Shown here in pieces: positions 5,461-12,347 of a stretch of DNA of 16,788 nt (within the stretch, counting starts at the first letter, position 1; every line of letters starts with the position of its first letter). The notes beneath the pieces are model-generated. The model was not told the origin of the DNA, made no database searches, and was given only the letters and a program-made list of their open reading frames with translations. Origin of the DNA: DATIRA01 sp964553405 (GTDB lineage: Bacteria; Pseudomonadota; Gammaproteobacteria; Steroidobacterales; Steroidobacteraceae); the NCBI GenBank assembly GCA_964553405.1, contig CAZKLS010000061.1, positions 1 through 16,788 of the forward strand, given 5' to 3'. A program made the position numbers and the translations under genes.

Positions 5461-6419
5461 GCGTGCACGCGGGCACGCGACGTCTTCGGGGCCGGCAGCG
5501 CGGCGTGGCGCTGATCACGGCCGTGCTGATGGTCGCGCTGGCCACGATGCTGGCGGTGGAAGTCAGCTTCCGCGGCTTCCTCGACCAGCGCCGCAGCGCC
5601 ACGCTGTTCGGTCTCGACCAGGGCTTCGAGATCGCGCTGGGGGCCGAGGCCTGGGCAGCCGATTTCCTGCGCCGCGACGCGCAGGAGTCGAAAACCGATC
5701 ACCTGGGCGAGGTCTGGGCGCAACCGCTGCCGCCGCTGCCCATCGAGGGCGGCACGGTGGAGGGGCGCATCGACGACCAGCAGGGACTGTTCAACCTGAA
5801 CAACCTGCGCTTCCACGACGGCACGGTCAATGAGCAGGCGGTCCGCCAGCTCGAGCGACTGCTCGGCTGGCTCGAGATCGAGCCGACCTGGGCCGCGACG
5901 ATCGCGGACTGGGTGGACGAGGACGCTCAGCCGGGCTTCCCCGACGGTGCCGAGGACAGCGTCTACACCGGGCAGATGCCGCCCCACCTCGCCGCGAACA
6001 TGCCGGTGACCCGGGCGAGCGAACTGATGGTCATGCCCGGATTCGGGCTCGAGCGCTACCTGAAGCTCAGGCCTTTCGTCACCGCGCTGCCCGTCGGGAC
6101 ACCGCTCAACGTCTGCACGGCGCCGGGCATCGTGCTGGATTCGTTTCTGGAAGACGTGCGCGAATTCGGCCTGATGGATCCCGAGGAGCTCGCCAACCGG
6201 CGCGGGGAAGGCTGTTTTCCGACCCTGCAGGACCTGCGGGGCGCGATGGGCGAGCCGGCCTATGAGCAACTCAAGAACTCGTTCACGGAATCGAGCGGCT
6301 ACTTCCGCGCATCGGTGTGGGTGACTATTGGCACCACCCAGTTCACCTTGTACAGTCTGATGGTGCGAAGCAACACCGGTGCCGTGCGACCTTACCTGCG
6401 CAGCTTCGGCAGCGAGTAA
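5457..6419 (+). CDS. gspK: T2SS minor pseudopilin GspK
   Basis: The largest minor pseudopilin, thought to cap the pseudopilus tip. The 320-residue precursor has an Arg-rich leader RRLRGRQRG, then VALITAVLMVALATMLAVEV. Cleavage is predicted after Gly16, and the +5 residue is Thr, not Glu, which is the known GspK exception. Family motifs follow: RIDDQQGLFNLNNL (about 104-117), IADWVDEDAQP (about 149-159), GAEDSVYTG, ASELMVMPGF and LNVCTAPGIVL. Cys220 and Cys253 may form a disulfide in the periplasm. Length is typical. It overlaps gspJ by 4 bases and is followed by gspL after 11 bases. Confidence 0.97.
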   Translation: MSVHAGTRRLRGRQRGVALITAVLMVALATMLAVEVSFRGFLDQRRSATLFGLDQGFEIALGAEAWAADFLRRDAQESKTDHLGEVWAQPLPPLPIEGGTVEGRIDDQQGLFNLNNLRFHDGTVNEQAVRQLERLLGWLEIEPTWAATIADWVDEDAQPGFPDGAEDSVYTGQMPPHLAANMPVTRASELMVMPGFGLERYLKLRPFVTALPVGTPLNVCTAPGIVLDSFLEDVREFGLMDPEELANRRGEGCFPTLQDLRGAMGEPAYEQLKNSFTESSGYFRASVWVTIGTTQFTLYSLMVRSNTGAVRPYLRSFGSE

Positions 6420-6430
6420 CCCGAGGGGCG

Positions 6431-7654
6431 ATGTCAGAAACGCTGGTGATACGCCTGCGGACCGCGGAGGATGCGCCGGCGTCCTGGGTGGTGGTCGATA
6501 CCGACGGCGCGCGGCTCGGGCCCGTGCAGAACGGACCGCTGGCCGACGCCGCCGCCGATTGCGCCGGACGCAAGGTGCTGCTGCTCGTCCCGGGCAGCGA
6601 GGTCACGCTGGCCGAGCCCGAGCTGCCGGTGCGTGGCGGGGCACGCCTCGCGCAGGCCGTGCCGTTCGCGCTCGAGGAGCAGCTCGCCTCCGACATCGAC
6701 CTGCTGCACTTCGCGGTCGGCGCACGCGGCACGCGCAGTGGCACGCCGGTCGCGGTCGTCTCCCGCTCGAACATGGACCGCTGGCGCAATGCCTGGGAGT
6801 CCGCGGGCATCCGGCCCGACGCCTGCTTCGCCGACACGACGCTGTTGCCGCTCGCCCCGAACGGCAGCACGCTGCTGCTCGACGAGGGCAGCCTGCTGGT
6901 CCGGCGGGCCGAGGCGATGCCTTTCGCCCTGGAGGTCGAGCCGCTGGCCGCCGCGCTCGAACTGGCCCTCGCCGACGTCGAGCCGGGCGACCGTCACGTG
7001 ATCTTCTACGCGAACCCCGGTGACTACGAAGCGCACCGCGAACTGATCGAGGGCTTGCGCGATCGCCTCGATACGCTGCAGGTGAAGCTGATGCCGGACG
7101 GCGCGCTGCCGTTGCTGGCGGCGCAGGCGCTCGGCGCGGCACCGGTCAATCTCGCCCAGGGGCCGTACGCGCCGCCGTCGGCCATCGGCAACCGGCTGCG
7201 CGCCTGGCGCCTGCCGCTGTCGCTGGCTGCCGCCGTGCTGCTCGCCTTCGTGGCACAGCAGGGATTCGCAATCTGGCAACTGTCGCGCATCGAGAAGCAG
7301 CTCGACGCCGAGATCGCCGAGGTGTTTTCCCAGGCGCTGCCGGGACAGCCGATCGTCGATGCGCGCGCACAGATGGAGGGCCTGCTCGGCGCCGGCACCC
7401 GTGCCCCGGGGACGCTGCTGCCAGCCGTCGCGGTGCTGGCGTCAGCGGTCGCGGAAGTACCGAACGCCCGGATCGAGGCGCTCAGTTTCCGGGGCGACGC
7501 GCTCGATCTGCGACTGGTCGCACCGAGCGTCGAGGCGCTTGACGGAATCAAGCAGGCCATCGCCCGCAACGGCGTGAACGCCGAGCTGCAATCCGCCACG
7601 CCGCGCGGCGAGGTCGTCGAGGGACGCCTGCAACTGAGGCTGGGCGCGGCATGA
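6431..7654 (+). CDS. gspL: T2SS inner-membrane platform protein GspL
   Basis: Bitopic inner-membrane protein that recruits the secretion ATPase GspE through its cytoplasmic domain and pairs with GspM. The 407 residues comprise an actin-like cytoplasmic domain (about 1-240) with the family segments QAVPFALEEQLASDIDLLHFAVG and PVNLAQGPYAP, one transmembrane helix (about 261-281, PLSLAAAVLLAFVAQQGFAIW), and a periplasmic ferredoxin-like domain. Although the frame is open further upstream, the ATG at 6431 is chosen because GAGGGG lies just before it and the upstream part overlaps gspK in another frame. It overlaps gspM as ATGA. Its ATPase partner GspE is not encoded in this window. Confidence 0.95.
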   Translation: MSETLVIRLRTAEDAPASWVVVDTDGARLGPVQNGPLADAAADCAGRKVLLLVPGSEVTLAEPELPVRGGARLAQAVPFALEEQLASDIDLLHFAVGARGTRSGTPVAVVSRSNMDRWRNAWESAGIRPDACFADTTLLPLAPNGSTLLLDEGSLLVRRAEAMPFALEVEPLAAALELALADVEPGDRHVIFYANPGDYEAHRELIEGLRDRLDTLQVKLMPDGALPLLAAQALGAAPVNLAQGPYAPPSAIGNRLRAWRLPLSLAAAVLLAFVAQQGFAIWQLSRIEKQLDAEIAEVFSQALPGQPIVDARAQMEGLLGAGTRAPGTLLPAVAVLASAVAEVPNARIEALSFRGDALDLRLVAPSVEALDGIKQAIARNGVNAELQSATPRGEVVEGRLQLRLGAA

Positions 7655-8145
7655 ACGTCCGCGCCTGGCTGGCAGGCCTGTCCACTCGCGAGCGGAACCT
7701 CGTCTACCTGGCGGCCGGGCTGCTCGCGGCGACATTGCTCTACCTGCTGCTGGTCATGCCGCTCAACGGCATGCATCGACGCCTCGAATCCCGTGTCGAA
7801 CGCAAGAGCGCCGATCTTGCCTGGATGAAGCAGGTGGCGCCGCAGGTCGCGGCCGCCGCCGCCGCCGGATCGGCGCCGGCGAGCACCGAGTCGCTGGTCG
7901 TGCTCGTGGACCGCAGCGCACGCGCGGCCGGGCTTGGTTCCGCCGTACGCGACCAGAGCCCGAGCGGCGCGCGTGGCCTGCGGCTGCGCCTCGAGGCGGC
8001 CCCGTTCGACGTGATGGTCGCCTGGCTCGCGACCCTGCGCGAGCAACACGGAGTGGAAGTCGAATCAGCGTCGGTCGACTCGACTCCCGCGCCCGGCCTG
8101 GTCAACGCGAGCATCACGCTCACCCACGCTGGCTCCGCCGGCTGA
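7651..8145 (+). CDS. gspM: T2SS inner-membrane platform protein GspM
   Basis: Small bitopic inner-membrane protein of the T2SS assembly platform that stabilises GspL. The 164 residues show a short cytoplasmic N-terminus with the frequent family motif LSTRERNLV, one transmembrane helix at about 16-37 (LVYLAAGLLAATLLYLLLV), a probable helical stretch (HRRLESRVERKSADLAWMK), an Ala-rich linker, and a small periplasmic domain with GLRLRLEAAPFDVMVAWLATLREQHGVEVES-like sequence typical of GspM. The family is poorly conserved, so position after gspL, size and topology carry much of the call. The start overlaps the gspL stop by 4 bases. Confidence 0.93.
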   Translation: MNVRAWLAGLSTRERNLVYLAAGLLAATLLYLLLVMPLNGMHRRLESRVERKSADLAWMKQVAPQVAAAAAAGSAPASTESLVVLVDRSARAAGLGSAVRDQSPSGARGLRLRLEAAPFDVMVAWLATLREQHGVEVESASVDSTPAPGLVNASITLTHAGSAG

Positions 8146-8175
8146 TTCCCGGTCGCTCCTGAACATGCGACGATC

Positions 8176-8934
8176 GTGAAAGCTCGTGGCTGGATCATCG
8201 CGCTCGGCATCTGCGCGGCCGTGGTGTTCGCGGTGGCCACGCTTCCGGCCAGCGTGTTCGCCGGGCGGATCGAGAAGCACGGCGTGCGCGTCTCCGGCCT
8301 GTATGGCACGGTGTGGAGTGGCACGGCCCTCGGCCTGGGCGTGCAGGGACGCTCCATCGGAGACCTGCGGTGGAGCATCTCCCCGCTGCGCCTGCTCACA
8401 GGGCGCGTGGCCGGACACGCGGATCTCACGCGCACCGACGGCCGGATCGAGACCGACTTCGAAGCCCGCCTGAACGGCAGTCTGACGCTCTCGAATGCGA
8501 CTGCCGGCTTGCCGCTGTCCGCGTTCGAGGCGCTGCCACTCGGTATCCCGCCCGGCTGGCGGGGACAAATGACCGCCCGCGTCGAGGAACTCGTCATCGA
8601 GTCGGGCTGGCCCCGGGCGGCCCGCGGTCAGCTCGAGCTCGATGCCCTCACGGCCCCTCCTCCGCGCAACGCGAACATCGGCAGCTACCTGGTCGTGCTG
8701 CCGGATCCGGGATCGGCCGTAGCGGACGGCCACATCACCGCGGCGGTCAAGGACAAGGACGGGCCGTTGTCGGTCGAGGGCCGGCTCAGCGTCTCCCCGG
8801 ACCGGAGTTTCCTGCTCGAGGGCACGCTCGCGGCGCGCGGCAGCACACCCGCGGGCATGGAGCGGTCGCTGCGGCTGCTCGGCCCGCCGGACGAATCAGG
8901 ACGGCGACCGTTCAGCGTCAGCGGCACGCTCTAG
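8176..8934 (+). CDS. gspN: T2SS protein GspN
   Basis: Accessory T2SS protein, present in only some systems and of uncertain exact role, anchored in the inner membrane with a periplasmic beta-rich domain. The 252 residues begin with one hydrophobic helix (about 5-28, WIIALGICAAVVFAVATLPA). They continue with VSGLYGTVWSGTALGL and LRWSISPLRLLTGRVAGHADL, a good match to the GspN pattern; ATLPASV, GTLAARGS and a C-terminal SVSGTL also fit. The start is a GTG at 8176, 30 bases after gspM, because the nearby ATG at 8165 meets a stop within five codons. No strong ribosome site is visible. It ends the operon here: gspD, which follows gspN in some gammaproteobacteria, is absent. Its TAG stop shares CTAG with the convergent helicase gene. 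Confidence 0.9.
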   Translation: MKARGWIIALGICAAVVFAVATLPASVFAGRIEKHGVRVSGLYGTVWSGTALGLGVQGRSIGDLRWSISPLRLLTGRVAGHADLTRTDGRIETDFEARLNGSLTLSNATAGLPLSAFEALPLGIPPGWRGQMTARVEELVIESGWPRAARGQLELDALTAPPPRNANIGSYLVVLPDPGSAVADGHITAAVKDKDGPLSVEGRLSVSPDRSFLLEGTLAARGSTPAGMERSLRLLGPPDESGRRPFSVSGTL

Positions 8935-11900
8935 CTGCCGGCCGGATCCCGGGGCTCCGTCCGGGGCCACCACTCGCGCCAGGCGCGCAGCAACGGAAAA
9001 TACAGCGCGACCTTGACCGGCTCGGGACCGAGCCGCGAGACGAGGCTTGCATAACGCTCCAGCTGCTCCCGGTAGCGTTGCTGCTCGCTGTCCAGGAACC
9101 CCTCGAGTGCGGCGCCCTCGTGCGTGCTGGTCTTGTAGTCGATCACCCAGCGCGTCCCGGCCGGGTCGATGAAGGTACGATCGATGACGACGCTGACGAG
9201 CTCGCCGTCCAGGGGTCCGCTCAGCGCGAGCTCGCTGGCGGCCTCGCGATGCGAACCGTCCAGCAGCCAGCGACCGCGCGGATCCTCGATCGCGAGCGCG
9301 AGCGCCGTCCTGCAGCGCTCGATCGCCTCGTCGCGCATGTTCGCCGGCACGCCGAGCTCGGCGAGCTCGCGCGCATAGCGCCCGCGCAGGCCGGGGTCGT
9401 GCGGGCCCGGAAACTGCCCGCAAGCGGCGATCCGCTGCAGCTCGCGATGCACCAGCGTGCCTACGTGACGCGCCGTCTGCGTGGCCCAGTCGAAGACGAC
9501 CGGCGCGATCTCGCCGGCGCTGCGGCGGGCACGAGGCTCGACGTCCGGACCCGGTGGAGCCGGCGGCGGCCGCCATCCCGCGGGCAGGCGACGCAGCAGC
9601 GGGTCCCGTGCTGCGACCGGCACCGCCTCGCCCTCGATCGATCCCGCCTGCTGCAGCCGCTGCGCATAGTGTTCACCGACGACCGGCCAGAGCATTCCGA
9701 GCGCGCAACTCTCGCCGGGCGGCAGCAGCCTCTGGCTCCCCTGCTCGTCTTTCAGCCGACAGCTGCCGAGCAGGTGCAGCCAGCGCTCCGCGCGAGTCGC
9801 CGCGACGTAGAGCAGCCGGCGCCGCTCCTGCTGCAGCCGCTCGGCTTCGATCCGGCCGAGCCAGGCATGCAGCGCATTGGCCTCCGCACCCGTTTGCGCG
9901 AGAGGTGCGACGACCAGTCCCGCGCCGTCCACCTCCGGGAGCTTCATCCAGTGCAGCAGGCGCCCCCGGTCCCTGCCCGGTGCGCGGTCGAGACCCGGCA
10001 GTATCACGGTGTCGAACTGCAGGCCCTTCGCCTTGTGGATCGTCATCATCTCGACCCGCACCTCAGGTCGCGACGGAGACGGCGCATACAGTTCCTCGAG
10101 CGCTTCGGCCAGCGTCGCGAGCCGGATCGCCTGGTCCTCGCCGTCGCTGATCGCGGCGAGCGCGTCCAGGTAGGCCTGCGTCTCCGCGAGCCCGCTGCGC
10201 TCCTCGACGGTCGCGGGACCACCGAGCGCGATCCAGGCCCGCTCGACCGAGTCGCGCAGGCCGCGCCGGCGCAGCTCGCCGAGCGCGTCCTCCATCACGC
10301 GCAGCGTGCGCTGCAGGCGCTGCTGCGCGACCTGCGGCAGACGGGAAAGCCTGGTTGGGTCGCGCAGCTGATCCAGCACCGCGGCCTCCTCCGTGCCACC
10401 GGCCACCGCGTGCAGTTCCGCGAGCGTGAGGCCGCACCAGGGCGCACGCAGCACCGCGAGCCACGCGGCGCGATCGGCCGGGTGGGCCAGCGCGCGAGTT
10501 AGCGACAGCAGGTCGAGCACGGCCGGTCGCTCGCCGAGCGCGTCCACGTCGGTCGCCTGGAACGCGACGCCGGCCCGCGTCAGCGCAGCTGCGATCTCGA
10601 CCAGGTGACTGCGGGCCTGGACCAGCACCGCGATCCGCGCGTCAGAGTTCTGCTCCAGCCGGCCGGTGACGATCTCCACGACCCGGCGCGCCTCGAGCTC
10701 GCGGCTGCGACGGAACAGCGGGTGCACCCGCACGCCGCCGTCCCCGTCCGCCCCGTCGGGCGCGGTCGCGGGCGCGAAGCGGACGGCACCCTTGAGTGCG
10801 TCGTCCCGCGGCGGAAGCGCCTGGCTGAACGCCTCGTTGACCCAGGACACGAGCGGCTCGGTCGACCGGAAATTCACGCCCAGACTCAACGACTCGAGCT
10901 TCAGCTCGCCGAGGCCGTGATCCCGGATCTCAAGGAACAGACCGACCTCGGCATTGCGGAACCGGTAGATCGACTGCATCGGGTCGCCCACCAGGAACAG
11001 CGTTCGTCCGTCGTCGGGCTGCCAGCCGGCGGTCAACGCGCGCAGCAGCGCCACCTGGGACTCGGACGTATCCTGGAACTCGTCCACGAGCACGTGCCTG
11101 AGCCGCGCATCGAGCGCGAGCGCGGTGTCGGTCGGCGCGTCCGGCGTCCCCAGTGCCTCTCGAGCCGCGCGCGCGAAGCGCGGATAGTCCGCGACGCGGC
11201 GTTCCGCGAACACCAGCTCGAGCTCCGCAGCCGCGAGTCGCAGCACCGTGAGAAGTGCGTTCAGCACCCGCCACTCCGCCTCGTCGTAATCCGGAGCCGG
11301 CAGGCGGCGCACGGCGTGCAGGTCGCGGCAGAGCGACGGGTAGCGCGAGAGCGCCGCAGCCAGCGCGAGGGCATCCTGCTTCAACACGGCGCCCGCCGGT
11401 CCGGGCGGCACCCCGAGCCTGACGTTGTAGGCCCTGCGGGCATCGCCCGCCGCGGTCAGCAGAAACTCCGCGAGCGAACGCCAGCAGGCCAGGTCACGCT
11501 GCACCGGCGCCGGTGCGGCTCGAAGACCGGCGCAGCCGGCCAGCGCGGAATCCGCCGATGACCCGAGGTTCGCGGCCGCCTCGCTCGCCAGCGACGCCGC
11601 TCGCTCGAGCAGATCCGACGGAAATGCGGCGTGCAGCGCCTGCAGGTGACCGTCCACCAGCGAGCGACGCGCCGCTTCGAGCAGCGAACGCAAGTCGGCC
11701 TGCATGCTCGCCTGCGGCTCGCCGGCAGGCAGCACCGGCAGCCAGGACTCCCTGCGCGCCAGCATCTCGACGACGAGGTCCACGAACTGCGACACGCGGT
11801 TGTCCACGTGCGCCAGCACTTCCGCAACCGCCTGCGCATGGGACGCTTCCGCGGAAGGGAGATGCTCGAGCAACCCCTCGGCCGCCTGGCGGTAGAGCTC

Positions 11901-12347
11901 TCGACCGTCCTCGATCACCTCGAGTCCGCCCCCGAGCCCGGAGAGCACCGGCAGGCGGCGGGCGAGCCCGAGGTTGAGCGCGTCGATGGTCTGGATGCGC
12001 AGGCGGCCCGGATTCCCGATCAGGTTCCAGCCCCTGGCGCGATCGGCCGCCAGCGCGCGCGACGCGAGCTCGAGAGTGCGCTGCTGCCAGTTCCGGCCCG
12101 TCGAGCCGGGCGAGGCCGCCTCGCGCATCGCACCGAGGATCCGGCCGCGCATCTCTGCGGCCGCCTTGCGGGTGAAAGTGATCGCCAGCACCGATTCCGG
12201 CTCGCCCACCGTCGCGAGCAGACCGAGGAATCGCTGGCTCAGCAGCTCCGTCTTGCCGGAGCCGGCCGGCGCCTGGACGATGAAGCTGCGACCGACGTCG
12301 AGCGCACGCTCCCTCGCCGCCGCATCCGCACGGCCGAGCTCACTCAT
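8931..12347 (-). CDS. AddA-like UvrD-family helicase with C-terminal PD-(D/E)XK nuclease
   Basis: A predicted superfamily 1 DNA helicase-nuclease for processing double-strand ends before recombination, resembling AddA and RecB. Motifs in the 1138-residue protein: Walker A APAGSGKT (Lys32); TFTRKAAAEM (motif Ia); DEFQDT (422-427); GDPMQSIYRFR (454-464); a motif V stretch TIHKAKGLQFD (769-779); and motif VI YVAATRAERW (847-856). The C-terminus has a complete nuclease site: His967, Asp1056 (VVIDRTFID), Asp1070 and Lys1072 (VIDYKTS), then QxxxYREQLERY. The ATG at 12347 overlaps the upstream nuclease gene by 8 bases. The frame is open 42 codons further, but that would lie wholly inside the other gene and precede the family N-terminus. 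I leave the symbol blank because orthology to addA is not settled from sequence reading alone. Confidence 0.92.
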   Translation of the reverse strand: MSELGRADAAARERALDVGRSFIVQAPAGSGKTELLSQRFLGLLATVGEPESVLAITFTRKAAAEMRGRILGAMREAASPGSTGRNWQQRTLELASRALAADRARGWNLIGNPGRLRIQTIDALNLGLARRLPVLSGLGGGLEVIEDGRELYRQAAEGLLEHLPSAEASHAQAVAEVLAHVDNRVSQFVDLVVEMLARRESWLPVLPAGEPQASMQADLRSLLEAARRSLVDGHLQALHAAFPSDLLERAASLASEAAANLGSSADSALAGCAGLRAAPAPVQRDLACWRSLAEFLLTAAGDARRAYNVRLGVPPGPAGAVLKQDALALAAALSRYPSLCRDLHAVRRLPAPDYDEAEWRVLNALLTVLRLAAAELELVFAERRVADYPRFARAAREALGTPDAPTDTALALDARLRHVLVDEFQDTSESQVALLRALTAGWQPDDGRTLFLVGDPMQSIYRFRNAEVGLFLEIRDHGLGELKLESLSLGVNFRSTEPLVSWVNEAFSQALPPRDDALKGAVRFAPATAPDGADGDGGVRVHPLFRRSRELEARRVVEIVTGRLEQNSDARIAVLVQARSHLVEIAAALTRAGVAFQATDVDALGERPAVLDLLSLTRALAHPADRAAWLAVLRAPWCGLTLAELHAVAGGTEEAAVLDQLRDPTRLSRLPQVAQQRLQRTLRVMEDALGELRRRGLRDSVERAWIALGGPATVEERSGLAETQAYLDALAAISDGEDQAIRLATLAEALEELYAPSPSRPEVRVEMMTIHKAKGLQFDTVILPGLDRAPGRDRGRLLHWMKLPEVDGAGLVVAPLAQTGAEANALHAWLGRIEAERLQQERRRLLYVAATRAERWLHLLGSCRLKDEQGSQRLLPPGESCALGMLWPVVGEHYAQRLQQAGSIEGEAVPVAARDPLLRRLPAGWRPPPAPPGPDVEPRARRSAGEIAPVVFDWATQTARHVGTLVHRELQRIAACGQFPGPHDPGLRGRYARELAELGVPANMRDEAIERCRTALALAIEDPRGRWLLDGSHREAASELALSGPLDGELVSVVIDRTFIDPAGTRWVIDYKTSTHEGAALEGFLDSEQQRYREQLERYASLVSRLGPEPVKVALYFPLLRAWREWWPRTEPRDPAGS

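Noticed and set aside
8165..8179. ATG at 8165 as the gspN start
   Set aside because: It reaches a stop codon within five codons; the GTG at 8176 opens the correct frame with a membrane-anchor N-terminus.
8313..10502. Long plus-strand open frame of about 730 codons across the gspN-helicase junction
   Set aside because: It overlaps gspN in another frame and then runs antisense to the helicase gene, with low-complexity Arg/Pro-rich sequence and no family motif.
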